Shown in pieces: positions 49,229 through 57,953 of a stretch of 64,000 nt of DNA; the stretch's first letter is position 1, and each line of letters starts with the position of its first letter. A program made the translations under genes and the position numbers. Source of the DNA: Streptomyces sp. Mut1 (GTDB lineage: Bacteria > Actinomycetota > Actinomycetes > Streptomycetales > Streptomycetaceae); assembly GCF_030719295.1 (NCBI RefSeq), contig NZ_CP120997.1, positions 5,095,501 to 5,159,500 on the forward strand, given 5' to 3'. The notes under the pieces were generated by a model. It had not been told where the DNA came from. It made no database searches and worked only from the letters and a program-made list of their open reading frames with translations.

Positions 49229-49248
49229 GTGCGCGGGGCCCCGCGCAC
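49229..49248. repeat. 20-bp perfect palindrome
   Basis: GTGCGCGGGGCCCCGCGCAC begins eight bases after the tetR stop codon. As RNA it would form a 10-bp stem with essentially no loop, so it may act as DNA rather than as a terminator. Confidence 0.6.
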
Positions 49249-49252
49249 ATGA

Positions 49253-49300
49253 GTACGGGGAGGGTCCCGGAGCGTGCTTGCTCCGGGGCCCTCCCCGTAC
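49253..49300. terminator. Terminator between tetR and nitroreductase genes
   Basis: A 21-bp stem (49253-49273 with 49280-49300, core GTACGGGGAGGG) with one G-U pair and a 6-base loop, between convergent genes. Confidence 0.85.
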
Positions 49301-49328
49301 CGTCGTCCGCCCCCGTGGGCGGCGGAAC

Positions 49329-49919
49329 TCAGACGGTCTTGACGACCTCGTCGTACGCGAGACGCGGCAGGCGCGGGAACCAGGCGTCCTCGCCCGGCTT
49401 GCCGATGTTGACGACCATCAGGAGCTTGTGGTCGCCGTCCAGGAACTCCTTCTCGATGCCCGCGGCGTCGAAACCGGTCATCGGGCCGGCGGCCAGGCCG
49501 GCGGCGCGGACGCCGATGATGAAGTAGGCGGCCTGGAGGGCGGCGTTCAGCGAGGCGGCCGACTCACGGACCGGGCGCTCCGAGAAGAACATCTCCTTGG
49601 CCTGCGGGAAGTGCGGCAGCAGGCCCGGCAGCTCCTCGTGGAACTCGTTGTCGGCGGCCAGGATCGCGACCAGCGGGGCGGTCGAGGTCTTGGGCTGGTT
49701 GCCCTCGGCCATGTGCGTCACGAGGCGGGCGCGGGCCTCGTCCGAGCGGACCAGCACGACGCGCAGCGGCGACTGGTTGAAGGCGGTCGGGCCGTACTTG
49801 ACCAGGTCGTAGATGGCCTGGACCTGCTCCTCGGTCACCGGCTCGTCGGTGAACGTGTTGGCGGTGCGGGCCTCGCGGAAGAGGAGGTCCTGGGCAGCGG
49901 GGTCAAGAACGAGGGACAT
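49329..49919 (-). CDS. Nitroreductase-family protein (malonic semialdehyde reductase, RutE-like)
   Basis: 196 residues. FMN-dependent nitroreductase fold: FREARTANTFTDEPV and YGPTAFNQSPLRVVLV near the start, the active-site helix region SAASLNAALQAAYFIIGVRAAGLAAGPMTGFD, and LMVVNIGKPGEDAWFPRLPRLAYDEVV at the end, close to the RutE/HadB-like subgroup that reduces malonic semialdehyde in pyrimidine breakdown. A good promoter lies upstream (TTGAAC, 18 bases, TACGGT), overlapping a GTTCAA-type sequence like MarR/HxlR operators. ATG 49919 has a GGAAGG ribosome site. Confidence 0.88.
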   Translation of the reverse strand: MSLVLDPAAQDLLFREARTANTFTDEPVTEEQVQAIYDLVKYGPTAFNQSPLRVVLVRSDEARARLVTHMAEGNQPKTSTAPLVAILAADNEFHEELPGLLPHFPQAKEMFFSERPVRESAASLNAALQAAYFIIGVRAAGLAAGPMTGFDAAGIEKEFLDGDHKLLMVVNIGKPGEDAWFPRLPRLAYDEVVKTV

Positions 49920-49988
49920 CGGGTATTACCTTCCGGACGTACGCGGGGGGATCGGGTCACGACCACGGGGGATCGAGCGACGACGATC

Positions 49989-50018
49989 ACCGTACGGCGA
50001 AAGTGCATTAATGTTCAA
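49989..50018 (-). promoter_or_regulatory. Nitroreductase promoter (TTGAAC - 18 - TACGGT)
   Basis: On the minus strand TTGAAC (50018-50013) and TACGGT (49994-49989) are separated by 18 bases, upstream of the nitroreductase start. The -35 lies in TTAGTTGAACATTAA, which resembles a MarR/HxlR half-site pair. Confidence 0.5.
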
Positions 50019-50100
50019 CTAAATCGGAAGTGGGGAGACTCACCCCGTCCAGCCGGAATAAGGCCCGCCACGCCGTGCGGGCCGCCGCGCCGGCCCCACC

Positions 50101-50231
50101 CGAACCGGCCGCCGTGGAGCCCGTGCCCCGCCTGACTGCGCCTCACCAGGCGTCGCCCCCGCCGCGCCCCGCCGCGCGGGCCGTCGAGCCGGGCCCCCCC
50201 GAACCGGCCGCCGTAGAGTCCCCGCCCCGCC
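50101..50231 (+). repeat. 32-bp imperfect direct repeat
   Basis: Bases 50101-50132 and 50200-50231 match except for a few positions; both begin CGAACCGGCCGCCGT. Origin unknown. Confidence 0.6.
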
Positions 50232-50248
50232 GGGCCCCGTGCCGGGCC

Positions 50249-50533
50249 TCAGCCCGCGTCGGCCGCCGTCGAGCCGCCGGGCCTGCTGTCGCCTTCGCCG
50301 CCCTCGCCGCCGGCCGGGCCCGCCAGGGCCGCGTCCAGCCGGGCGCGGGCGCCCTCCAGCCAGTGCCGGCAGACCTTCGCCAGCTCCTCGCCGCGCTCCC
50401 AGAGCGCGAGGGAGTCCTCCAGCGAGGTCCCGCCCGCCTCCAGCCGGCGCACCACCTCGATCAGCTCGTCGCGCGCCTGCTCGTAACCGAGTGTGCCCGT
50501 CGCGGCGGCGCTCGCCGTCCCGTCGTCCGTCAT
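50249..50533 (-). CDS. xseB: Exodeoxyribonuclease VII small subunit
   Basis: 94 residues. The helical core GYEQARDELIEVVRRLEAGGTSLEDSLALWERGEELAKVCRHWL is the standard XseB hairpin. It binds XseA, encoded immediately upstream, and the complex degrades single-stranded DNA to oligonucleotides. ATG 50533 (MTDDGTASA) has TAGGGT seven bases upstream and no ribosome site, so it may have its own leaderless mRNA besides readthrough from xseA, which ends 80 bases upstream. Confidence 0.93.
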   Translation of the reverse strand: MTDDGTASAAATGTLGYEQARDELIEVVRRLEAGGTSLEDSLALWERGEELAKVCRHWLEGARARLDAALAGPAGGEGGEGDSRPGGSTAADAG

Positions 50534-50540
50534 GTGATTC

Positions 50541-50546
50541 ACCCTA
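50541..50546 (-). promoter_or_regulatory. -10 element (TAGGGT), leaderless start of xseB
   Basis: On the minus strand TAGGGT lies seven bases before the xseB ATG at 50533. Confidence 0.45.
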
Positions 50547-50612
50547 TGCGTCGGCATGTGTCGGCTTCAGCCGGCCGGTGTCGGCCGGTACGTCGGTCGG
50601 TCCCGGGGGCTC

Positions 50613-51824
50613 TCACTCGGCGACCCGCACCGCGAACTCGCCCCCCGACACCCGCGCCCGCAGCGTCTCCCCGGCCGCGCCCGCGTCCCCGGGGTCCCGG
50701 ACCACGTGCCCGTCGGCGCGCTGGAGCACCGCGTAGCCGCGCTCCAGGGTCGCGGCGGGCGACAGCGCGAGGACCCGGGCGCGGGTGTGGGCCAGCTCCG
50801 AGTCCGCCCGGTCCAGCAGATGGCCCAGCACCCGGCGGGAACGCCCGGCCAGCGCGTCGACCTCCGCCGCGCGCTCGTCCACCATCCGCCGCGGATGCTC
50901 CATGCAGGGCCGCCCCAGCGCGTGGGCCAGGCCCCGCTCCTCCCGGTCGAGCAGCCCCCGTACCGTCCGCAGCGCCCGGTCCCGCAGCTGCCGCACCCGG
51001 TCCAGCTCCTCGCCCACGTCGGGCACGATCTTCTTCGCCGCGTCCGTGGGCGTGGACGCCCGTACGTCCGCGACCAGGTCCAGCAGCGGGGAGTCCGGCT
51101 CGTGCCCGATCGCCGAGACCACCGGCGTACGGCAGGCCGCGACCGTACGGATCAGCTCCTCGTCCGAGAACGGCAGCAGGTCCTCGACGCTGCCGCCGCC
51201 CCGCGCCACGACGATGACGTCGACCTCCGGGATGCCGTCCAGCTCCTTGACGGCCCCCACCACCTGGTTGACCGCGTGCACCCCCTGCACGGCCGTGTTG
51301 CGGACCTCGAAGCGGACGGCGGGCCACCGGCGGCGGGCGTTCTCCAGCACATCGCGCTCGGCCGCCGACGCCCGGCCACAGACCAGGCCGATCAGCTGGG
51401 GCAGGAAGGGCAGCGGCCGCTTGCGGTCGAGGGCGAACAGGCCCTCGGCGGCCAGCGACTTCTTCAGCTGCTCCAGCCGCACCAGCAGCTCGCCGATGCC
51501 GACCGGCCGTATCTCCGTCGCCCGCAGCGACAGCTGCCCCCGGGGCGCGTACCACTCGGGCTTGGCGAGGACGACGACCCGCGCCCCCTCCGACACCACA
51601 TCGGCGATCCGGTCGAAGACCTGCCGGAAGCACGTCACGCTCACCGAGATGTCGTGCGACGGGTCGCGCAGCGTCAGGAACACCACACCGGCCCCCGGCC
51701 GCCGGGACAGCTGGGTGATCTGGCCCTCGACCCAGACCGCGCCGAGCCGGTCGATCCAGCCGCCGATCAGCCGCGACACGTCACCGACGGGCAGCGGGGC
51801 TTCCGGAGAAGTGTTCAGAGCCAT
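50613..51824 (-). CDS. xseA: Exodeoxyribonuclease VII large subunit
   Basis: 403 residues. The N-terminal OB fold binds single-stranded DNA ([26 protein letters not shown]). The central catalytic domain follows, with [50 protein letters not shown] and [27 protein letters not shown], then a long coiled-coil region that binds XseB. The SAIGHE.D motif is characteristic. ATG 51824 ([10 protein letters not shown]) has TACGCT seven bases upstream and no ribosome site. xseB follows on the same strand after 79 bases. Confidence 0.95.
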   Translation of the reverse strand: MALNTSPEAPLPVGDVSRLIGGWIDRLGAVWVEGQITQLSRRPGAGVVFLTLRDPSHDISVSVTCFRQVFDRIADVVSEGARVVVLAKPEWYAPRGQLSLRATEIRPVGIGELLVRLEQLKKSLAAEGLFALDRKRPLPFLPQLIGLVCGRASAAERDVLENARRRWPAVRFEVRNTAVQGVHAVNQVVGAVKELDGIPEVDVIVVARGGGSVEDLLPFSDEELIRTVAACRTPVVSAIGHEPDSPLLDLVADVRASTPTDAAKKIVPDVGEELDRVRQLRDRALRTVRGLLDREERGLAHALGRPCMEHPRRMVDERAAEVDALAGRSRRVLGHLLDRADSELAHTRARVLALSPAATLERGYAVLQRADGHVVRDPGDAGAAGETLRARVSGGEFAVRVAE

Positions 51825-51831
51825 GCGAGCG

Positions 51832-51837
51832 AGCGTA
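51832..51837 (-). promoter_or_regulatory. -10 element (TACGCT), leaderless start of xseA
   Basis: On the minus strand TACGCT lies seven bases before the xseA ATG at 51824. Confidence 0.45.
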
Positions 51838-51875
51838 ACGGCCGGGACCGACAACGCACCGACGCCGGACAGGCC

Positions 51876-53270
51876 CTAGACAGCCTCCCGCCGCCTTCCC
51901 CGCTGCGCGAGGAGCACCACGAGCCCCACCACGAACCAGCAGGCGCCCACCACCTGGGCGCTCCCGGTCGCCTCCACGATCACCGCGATCAGCACCCCCG
52001 CGCCGATCACCGGCACCAGCACGTGCCGCCACCGGCTCGGCGGCCCCTCCATCCGCCGCACCACGAACCAGCCGACCACCGACGCGTGCAACAGGACGAA
52101 CGCCGTCAGCGCCCCGACGTCCACGACCGAGACCAGATGGTCGAGGCCGTCGTCCCGCCGGGCCGCCCACACCGCCGCCACCAGCGTCACGACGGCGGCG
52201 ATCAGGATCGCGATCCGGGGCACGCCGGAGCGCGGATCGACCCGGGACAGCAGCGCCGGCAGCCTGCGCTCACGGGCCATCGCGAACAGCAGCCGCCCCG
52301 CCGCCGCCTGCCCCGCCAGCGCCGCGAACGCCGCCCCGATCGCCTTGCTCACGGCCACCAGATCGTGCAGCCAGGTGCCGACCGCGGAGTCCACCGTGTC
52401 GTAGAAGGCCGAGCCCTGGGCCACCGGATCGGCGGCCAGCTCCGCCGAGGTCATCGGCTCCAGCAGGGCGGCCAGATACGCCTGCGCCACGAACAGCGTG
52501 CCCGCGAGCACCAGGCAGAACAGCAGCGCCCGCGCCACCTTCGCCGAACCGCCCGTCACCTCCTCCGCGAACGTCGCGATGGCGTCGAAACCGAGGTACG
52601 AGAGGACCGCCACGGACACCGCGCCCAGCACCGCCGTCGTGGAGAAGGCGGAGTCGCCGGTGAGCGGCGTCAGCCAGCCGCGCTGCGCCCCGTCCCGGAC
52701 CAGCACCACCACGGCGGACACCAGGAACACCAGCAGCACCACGATCTCCATCGCCAGCACCGCGAAACCGACCCGGGCCGCCGCCCGTACGCCCCACAGG
52801 TTGAGCAGCGTCGTCAGGACCACCGCGAGCGCCGTCCACACCCACCGGGAGACCCCGGGCACCAGTGAGTTCATCGCGATCCCGGAGAAGAGGTAGGCCA
52901 CGGCCGGGATCAGCAGGTAGTCCAGCATCGCCATCCACCCGGCGATGAACCCCGGCCCCTCGCCGAGCCCCTTGCGGGCGTACGCGAACACCGAACCGGC
53001 CAGCGGGGCGACCCGCACCATCTGCGCGTAACTGAAGGCGGTGAAGGCCATCACGACGGTCGCCACCACATACACCAGCGCGACCGCGCCGTCCGACTTC
53101 GCGTCGAGCGTCCCGAACACGCCGACGGGGGCCATCGGGGCGATGAAGAGCAGCCCGTAGACCACCAGGTCCCGGAACCCCAGCGTCCGCCGCAGCCGCG
53201 CCTGCTCCGTGGAGCCGCCGCCGTCCGCGCCGCCCGCACCACTGCCGGAATCCGTACCGCTGCCGGCCAT
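51876..53270 (-). CDS. APC-superfamily amino acid permease
   Basis: 464 residues with about twelve membrane segments. Typical APC stretches: RTLGFRDLVVYGLLFIAPMAPVGVFG (helix 1 with the unwound GxxG-like region), FAYARKGLGEGPGFIAGWMAMLDYLLIP, and SYLGFDAIATFAEEVTGG (helix 6 to 7). The subgroup imports amino acids or polyamines; the substrate is not readable. The Gly/Ser-rich N-terminus is cytoplasmic. ATG 53270 follows GGAGGG. It is divergent from ispH, 84 bases away. Confidence 0.88.
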   Translation of the reverse strand: MAGSGTDSGSGAGGADGGGSTEQARLRRTLGFRDLVVYGLLFIAPMAPVGVFGTLDAKSDGAVALVYVVATVVMAFTAFSYAQMVRVAPLAGSVFAYARKGLGEGPGFIAGWMAMLDYLLIPAVAYLFSGIAMNSLVPGVSRWVWTALAVVLTTLLNLWGVRAAARVGFAVLAMEIVVLLVFLVSAVVVLVRDGAQRGWLTPLTGDSAFSTTAVLGAVSVAVLSYLGFDAIATFAEEVTGGSAKVARALLFCLVLAGTLFVAQAYLAALLEPMTSAELAADPVAQGSAFYDTVDSAVGTWLHDLVAVSKAIGAAFAALAGQAAAGRLLFAMARERRLPALLSRVDPRSGVPRIAILIAAVVTLVAAVWAARRDDGLDHLVSVVDVGALTAFVLLHASVVGWFVVRRMEGPPSRWRHVLVPVIGAGVLIAVIVEATGSAQVVGACWFVVGLVVLLAQRGRRREAV

Positions 53271-53340
53271 GAGCCCTCCGTAGTCGGTGTCGAGATCAGT
53301 CTCCCGACCCACCGCGCCCCGCGCCCGTCCGGTACGGCCT

Positions 53341-53346
53341 TACGAT
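53341..53346 (+). promoter_or_regulatory. -10 element (TACGAT), leaderless start of ispH
   Basis: TACGAT lies seven bases before ATG 53354 and overlaps the upstream ATG 53345, which therefore cannot be the start of this transcript's protein. Confidence 0.5.
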
Positions 53347-53353
53347 GGGACGC

Positions 53354-54334
53354 ATGACTGCTACGACCTCCCGACGCGTCCTCCTCGCCGCTCCCCGTGG
53401 CTACTGCGCGGGCGTGGACCGTGCCGTGATCGCCGTGGAGAAGGCCCTGGAGCAGTACGGCTCCCCGGTCTACGTGCGCCACGAGATCGTCCACAACAAG
53501 TACGTCGTGCAGACCCTGGAGAAGAAGGGCGCGATCTTCGTCGAGGAGACGGCGGAGGTCCCCGAGGGCTCGATCGTGATGTTCTCCGCGCACGGCGTCG
53601 CCCCGACCGTGCACCAGGAGGCGGCCGAGCGGAAGCTCGCCACCATCGACGCGACCTGCCCGCTGGTCACCAAGGTCCACAAGGAGGCCGTCCGCTTCGC
53701 GCAGGACGACTTCGACATCCTTTTGATCGGCCACGAGGGCCACGAGGAGGTCATCGGCACCTCCGGCGAGGCCCCCGAGCACATCACCCTGGTCGACGGC
53801 CCCGACGACGTCTCGAACGTCGAGGTCCGCGACCCGTCGAAGGTCGTCTGGCTCTCCCAGACCACCCTCTCGGTGGACGAGACGATGGAGACGGTCGGCG
53901 CGCTCAAGGAGAAGTTTCCGCTGCTGATCTCGCCCCCGAGCGACGACATCTGCTACGCCACGCAGAATCGCCAGATCGCGGTGAAGCAGATGGGCGCGGA
54001 CGCCGACCTGGTGATCGTCGTCGGCTCGAAGAACTCGTCGAACTCCGTCCGCCTGGTCGAGGTCGCCCTCGGCGCGGGCGCGGGCGCCTCCCACCTGGTC
54101 GACGGCGCCGACGAGATCGACGAGGCCTGGCTCGACGGCGTCTCCACGGTCGGCGTCACCTCCGGCGCCTCCGTGCCCGAGGTGCTGGTCGACGGCGTGC
54201 TGGCGTGGCTGGCCGAGCGGGGTTTCGAGGACGTCGAGATCGTGAAGGCGGCCGAGGAGTCGATCGTCTTCTCGCTCCCGAAGGAGCTGCGCCGCGACCT
54301 GCGCGCGGAGGCGGCGGCCCTGAAGGGCGAGTAG
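53354..54334 (+). CDS. ispH: 4-hydroxy-3-methylbut-2-enyl diphosphate reductase
   Basis: 326 residues. Last enzyme of the MEP isoprenoid pathway; it reduces HMBPP to isopentenyl and dimethylallyl diphosphate with a [4Fe-4S] cluster. The three ligands are in [28 protein letters not shown] and [12 protein letters not shown]; the proton-relay Glu lies in SVDET, and the substrate loops [10 protein letters not shown] and [10 protein letters not shown] are present. ATG 53354 is chosen because the -10 hexamer covers the earlier ATG. It feeds the precursors used by the prenyltransferase at 9235. Confidence 0.96.
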   Translation: MTATTSRRVLLAAPRGYCAGVDRAVIAVEKALEQYGSPVYVRHEIVHNKYVVQTLEKKGAIFVEETAEVPEGSIVMFSAHGVAPTVHQEAAERKLATIDATCPLVTKVHKEAVRFAQDDFDILLIGHEGHEEVIGTSGEAPEHITLVDGPDDVSNVEVRDPSKVVWLSQTTLSVDETMETVGALKEKFPLLISPPSDDICYATQNRQIAVKQMGADADLVIVVGSKNSSNSVRLVEVALGAGAGASHLVDGADEIDEAWLDGVSTVGVTSGASVPEVLVDGVLAWLAERGFEDVEIVKAAEESIVFSLPKELRRDLRAEAAALKGE

Positions 54335-54379
54335 CCCCCCGCGTCGGCCGTTCCGGAAGTGGGCGCGGCCGGGTACCCG

Positions 54380-54385
54380 TACCGT
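54380..54385 (+). promoter_or_regulatory. -10 element (TACCGT), leaderless start of ppgK
   Basis: TACCGT lies seven bases before ATG 54393 and includes the in-frame GTG at 54384, which is therefore unlikely to be the start. Confidence 0.45.
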
Positions 54386-54392
54386 GGATCAC

Positions 54393-55130
54393 ATGGAGAT
54401 CTTCGGCGTGGACATCGGCGGATCCGGGATCAAGGGCGCTCCCGTGGACCTGGACCGCGGAGACCTGGCGCGGGAGCGCCACAAGGTACTGACACCGGAC
54501 CCGGCCACACCCGGTGACGTGGCCGGGTGCGTGGCCGAGGTCGTCGGCCACTTCGACTGGAAGGGCCCGGTCGGCATCACCTTCCCGGGCGTGGTCACCG
54601 GCGGCCTGACCCGTACCGCGGCCAATGTCGACAAGGGCTGGATCGACCTGGACGCCCGCACCCTCCTCGGCGACAAGCTGGGCCTGCCCGTCACCGTGCT
54701 GAACGACGCGGACGCGGCGGGCGTCGCCGAGATGACGTTCGGCGCGGGCCGGGGCCGCAAGGGCACGGTGATCGTGCTGACCTTCGGTACGGGCATCGGC
54801 AGCGCGCTCTTCATCGACGGCCGGCTCGTACCCAACACCGAGCTGGGCCACCTGGAGCTGCACGGCCACGACGCCGAGAAGCGCGCCTCCACGAAGGCCA
54901 AGGAGGACGAGGACCTGGGCTGGCAGCACTGGGCGCGCCGGGTGCAGAAGTATCTGGCCCACGTGGAGATGCTGTTCTCGCCCGAGCTGTTCATCGTCGG
55001 CGGCGGGATCAGCCGCAAGGCCGACAAGTTCCTGCCGCTGATCGAGGACGTACGGGCCGAGATGGTGCCGGCGGAGCTTCAGAACAACGCGGGCATCGTG
55101 GGCGCGGCGATGGCGGCGGCCGGCAGCTGA
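54393..55130 (+). CDS. ppgK: Polyphosphate glucokinase
   Basis: 245 residues, ROK-type kinase that phosphorylates glucose with polyphosphate (and usually ATP). Motifs: GVDIGGSGIKGAPVDL (phosphate 1), VGITFPGVVTGG, TVLNDADAAGVAEM (catalytic Asp), VIVLTFGTGIGSALF (phosphate 2) and ELGHLELHGHDAEKRAS, in which the extended basic part is the PPGK-specific feature. Length matches characterised actinobacterial enzymes. It follows ispH on the same strand but has its own leaderless promoter. Confidence 0.93.
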   Translation: MEIFGVDIGGSGIKGAPVDLDRGDLARERHKVLTPDPATPGDVAGCVAEVVGHFDWKGPVGITFPGVVTGGLTRTAANVDKGWIDLDARTLLGDKLGLPVTVLNDADAAGVAEMTFGAGRGRKGTVIVLTFGTGIGSALFIDGRLVPNTELGHLELHGHDAEKRASTKAKEDEDLGWQHWARRVQKYLAHVEMLFSPELFIVGGGISRKADKFLPLIEDVRAEMVPAELQNNAGIVGAAMAAAGS

Positions 55131-55171
55131 GCCGGCGGACGGGCGGGGCGTACGGTCCGGTGGCCGTGCGC

Positions 55172-55837
55172 TCAGCGCTGGGACGGGCGGCGGGGGGCGC
55201 GCCCGGCCGGGCGCGGAGCCGGTGCCGGTGAAGGGGACTGCGCGGCGGGCCGGGCGGTCTGCGCGGCCAGCAGCATCCGCCGCTGCCGGGCCCGCATCAG
55301 CCGCACCTTGCGTACGGTCGCGATGAGGCCGGCGACGAGGGTGCCCCCGTACAGCCAGCCGGCGTGGACCGCGAGGGCGGTGACGACGGCCATGGTCCGG
55401 CCGCCGAGGCCGCCGGTGCCACCCGAGATGGGGATGATCCCGACCGCGAAGGCGATGGGCACGCCGATCGGCGCCGTCACCAGGTCGGCCGGCCGCACCC
55501 AGAACGCGGTCAGGGCGCTGACCGGCAGGAAGAGCACACCGAACACCGCCGCCGACCCGTCGAACAGCAGCTGGTCCAGGCAGCCGAGCAGGAACATGAC
55601 GGCGGCCGCGAACAGTCCGGCGCCGATGCCGGTGAGCCGGGGATTGGGCAGCCGGCGCAGGGCGGTCACGGCGGGGGACACCGCCCGGCCGTCGCGCCCG
55701 GCGGGCGCGCTCATCACCCGGTAGCCGAGGGTGCCCGTACCGCCGGCCTTCCTGGCCCCCCTCGCCGCCCCGATCGGGGACAGCTGGGCCTGCCGGGTCT
55801 GCCTGCGCTGCGGGGGACGTGTCCTGTGCTGCTCCAC
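55172..55837 (-). CDS. DUF6542 membrane protein
   Basis: 221 residues. A basic, Gln/Arg-rich N-terminus, then about four membrane segments (LTGIGAGLFAAAVMFLLGCLD; VFGVLFLPVSALTAFWVRP; LVTAPIGVPIAFAVGIIPIS; MAVVTALAVHAGWLYGGTLVAGL), ending in a basic, Pro/Ala-rich cytoplasmic tail. This is the arrangement of the DUF6542 domain of Streptomyces proteins; function unknown. GTG 55837 is supported by TACGTT six bases upstream. It converges with ppgK and is divergent from the AraC-type gene. Confidence 0.75.
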   Translation of the reverse strand: MEQHRTRPPQRRQTRQAQLSPIGAARGARKAGGTGTLGYRVMSAPAGRDGRAVSPAVTALRRLPNPRLTGIGAGLFAAAVMFLLGCLDQLLFDGSAAVFGVLFLPVSALTAFWVRPADLVTAPIGVPIAFAVGIIPISGGTGGLGGRTMAVVTALAVHAGWLYGGTLVAGLIATVRKVRLMRARQRRMLLAAQTARPAAQSPSPAPAPRPAGRAPRRPSQR

Positions 55838-55843
55838 CGGGAC

Positions 55844-55849
55844 AACGTA
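55844..55849 (-). promoter_or_regulatory. -10 element (TACGTT), leaderless start
   Basis: On the minus strand TACGTT lies six bases before GTG 55837 of the DUF6542 gene. Confidence 0.4.
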
Positions 55850-55954
55850 GGTCGCCGGGAGGGCGGAACCAGGTGCGGGACACGCGCTTTGGCCGACCTT
55901 GGCGATGAGTTCGATGCCACACGGCGCAACGGGAACCGGATCGGGGCGGCCGCT

Positions 55955-55960
55955 TAGACT
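55955..55960 (+). promoter_or_regulatory. -10 element (TAGACT), leaderless start
   Basis: TAGACT lies seven bases before ATG 55968 of the AraC-type regulator; no ribosome site is present. Confidence 0.45.
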
Positions 55961-55967
55961 CGTGAGC

Positions 55968-56843
55968 ATGACCGGATCGTCCCGTGGTGAGGTGAACCCC
56001 GGGATGTGGCGACGCGAGGCGGGCACGGTGATGCGGCGGGCCGGGACACTCCCGGAGCAGCCGGCGGCCTCCGGTGCCGTCGTCGCGGAGTTCCGGATCG
56101 TCCCCGCCCCCACGGAGTGGGCCTCGCACTCCCATCGTCTGCACGAGCTGGTCTGGGTGCGCGGGGGGACGCTGACCTCCCGCGTGGGGGACCGCGTCTT
56201 CACCGTGTTCGAGGGGCAGGGGCTGTGGATGCCCGCCGGAGTGGTGCACGCGGGCCGGGCGACGGAGGGCGCGCGGTTCCACGACGCCTTCTTCACCCCC
56301 GACCGCACGCCGTTCGCGTTCGCGGAGCCGCAGGCGATCGCGATGACGCCGCTGCTCGTATCGCTGCTGGCCCATCTGTCGCGCACGGACCTCGACGAGG
56401 CGGCCCGGCTGCGGGCGGAGGCCGTCGTGTTCGACGTGATCCGGCCCTCGGAGCACCAGCTCGCGTTGCAGCTGCCCGGCGACCCCCGGATCGACGCCGT
56501 CGCCGAAGCCCTGCTGAACGATCCCGCCGACTGCCGCTCCCTGGAGGAGTGGGCGCGGTGGCTGGGGAGCAGCGAGCGTACGGTCACCCGCGCGTTCCGC
56601 CGGACGACGGGCCTCTCCTTCGCGCAGTGGCGGCAGATGCTGCGCGTGCACCGGGCGCTGATGCTCCTCTCCGACGGCTTCGATGTGATGTCGGTCTCCG
56701 AGCGCCTCGGCTACGCGCAGCCCAGCTCCTTCATCGCCGCCTTCAGGCGCGTCATGGGAACGACGCCGGGCGCGTTCTTCGGCGCCGCCGACGCGGCGTC
56801 CGGGGATGTCCGGAATCCCGTATCGGGTGGCGAGAACGCCTGA
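55968..56843 (+). CDS. AraC-family transcriptional regulator of the iron-uptake operon
   Basis: 291 residues. A cupin-like N-terminal sensor (SHSHRLHELVWVRGGTLTSRVGDRVFTVFEGQGLWMPAGVVHAG in overall pattern) is followed by an AraC-type double helix-turn-helix (residues about 185-285: LEEWARWLGSSERTVTRAFRR, VMSVSERLGYAQPSSFIAAFRRVMGTTPGAF). AraC regulators next to siderophore systems usually activate uptake when the ferric siderophore is present. It is upstream of, and on the same strand as, the iron-siderophore ABC genes. The start is leaderless. Confidence 0.88.
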   Translation: MTGSSRGEVNPGMWRREAGTVMRRAGTLPEQPAASGAVVAEFRIVPAPTEWASHSHRLHELVWVRGGTLTSRVGDRVFTVFEGQGLWMPAGVVHAGRATEGARFHDAFFTPDRTPFAFAEPQAIAMTPLLVSLLAHLSRTDLDEAARLRAEAVVFDVIRPSEHQLALQLPGDPRIDAVAEALLNDPADCRSLEEWARWLGSSERTVTRAFRRTTGLSFAQWRQMLRVHRALMLLSDGFDVMSVSERLGYAQPSSFIAAFRRVMGTTPGAFFGAADAASGDVRNPVSGGENA

Positions 56844-56879
56844 TTGTCGGCATGACAAGTGGAATATACTCTTCTCGAA

Positions 56880-56899
56880 GTTAGGTAACCCTTAGTTGT
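56880..56899. promoter_or_regulatory. Possible iron box (DmdR/IdeR-like)
   Basis: GTTAGGTAACCCTTAGTTGT begins with TTAGGT, like the actinobacterial iron-box consensus, but the second half is a poor match. It lies between the AraC gene and the iron-uptake genes, where such a site is expected. An AT-rich -10-like TATACT lies just upstream (56865). Confidence 0.3.
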
Positions 56900-57007
56900 T
56901 GCTCGCCGCGCACCGTGCTGCCCGCGTGCGGGAAAGCGTGCGGCCCGGCCGGTGAAGGCCGGGCGGGGTGCCGCGGTCAGCGCCCCTCCGATCACCCGGA
57001 CCTCATC

Positions 57008-57874
57008 ATGTTCACAAGCCTTTTCCGGCGTACCGGAAGACTCCCGGCCGGCCCCGCCGCCGCCCGGTCGGCCTCGCTCGACGGGCGCGACCTGGTGCTG
57101 CGCTACGGCGGCGAACCGGTCGTCCACGGTGTCTCCGTCGCCCTGGAACCGGGCCGGGTGACCGCCCTGGTGGGGCCGAACGGCAGCGGGAAGTCCACGC
57201 TGCTGCGGGCCCTGTCCCGGCTGCACCAGGTGGACGGCGGCCGGGTGACGCTCGGCGCCCCGGAAGGGGCGGCCGAGCGCGACGCGGCCCTGCTCAGCCC
57301 CCGCGAGTTCGCCCGCGAGGTCACCCTGTTCTCCCAGTCCAGGCCCGCACCCCAGGGGCTGACGGTCGCGGAGGTCGTGGCGTTCGGCCGCCACCCCTAC
57401 CGGCGCGGTTTCGCCGGACCGACCGCCGAGGACACCGCCGCCGTCGACCGCGCCATGGGCGTCACCGGAGTACGGGACATGGCGGGCCGGCTGGTCGGGG
57501 AACTCTCCGGCGGGGAGATGCAGCGCGTCTGGCTCGCGGCCTGCCTCGCCCAGGACACCGGCGTCGTACTGCTGGACGAGCCGACCAACCACCTGGACCT
57601 GCGATACCAGTTCGAGACGCTCGACCTGGTGCGGGACCTCGTGGAGAAACACGGCATCGCGGTCGGGATCGTGCTGCACGACCTCGACCAGGCGTCCCGG
57701 ATCGCGGACACGCTGGTCCTCATGCGCGCCGGCCGGGTGCACGCGGCCGGCGCACCCGTCGACGTACTCACCGCCGAGAACATCGGCGAGGTCTACGACA
57801 TCCGGGTCGAAGCCGGCGTCGACCCGCGCACCGGCCGGCTGCGCATCGACCCACTCGGGCGCCACCTCTCCTGA
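57008..57874 (+). CDS. Iron-siderophore ABC transporter ATP-binding protein
   Basis: 288 residues. Walker A GPNGSGKST, Q-loop LFSQSRPAPQ, signature LSGGEMQR, Walker B VVLLDEPTNHLD and the switch VLHDLDQA. The NHLD after Walker B and the overall length fit the FecE/FepC group that powers siderophore or B12 import. A lipoprotein and a double-length FecCD permease follow, completing a type II importer. The ATG at 57008 has only a weak ribosome site; longer in-frame starts look no better. Confidence 0.9.
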   Translation: MFTSLFRRTGRLPAGPAAARSASLDGRDLVLRYGGEPVVHGVSVALEPGRVTALVGPNGSGKSTLLRALSRLHQVDGGRVTLGAPEGAAERDAALLSPREFAREVTLFSQSRPAPQGLTVAEVVAFGRHPYRRGFAGPTAEDTAAVDRAMGVTGVRDMAGRLVGELSGGEMQRVWLAACLAQDTGVVLLDEPTNHLDLRYQFETLDLVRDLVEKHGIAVGIVLHDLDQASRIADTLVLMRAGRVHAAGAPVDVLTAENIGEVYDIRVEAGVDPRTGRLRIDPLGRHLS

Positions 57875-57953
57875 AGAGGACGGCCCCCTTTCCGGAGCGG
57901 CCCGCCCGCCGCTCCGCCGAACCATCCCAGTCCGAGAAAGAAGAAGACCCCTC

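Larger units (their letters stand above)
49920..50248. other. Intergenic region between nitroreductase and xseB genes
   Basis: 329 bases. The left 100 hold the nitroreductase promoter. The rest is extremely G+C rich with a 32-bp imperfect direct repeat at 50101-50132 and 50200-50231. No supportable gene. Confidence 0.5.

Noticed and set aside
50030..51217. Plus-strand 395-codon frame over xseB and xseA
   Set aside because: Pro/Arg/Ala low-complexity translation antisense to two well-recognised genes.
53051..54094. Minus-strand frame antisense to ispH
   Set aside because: Mirror of the ispH codon bias; no protein-like features.
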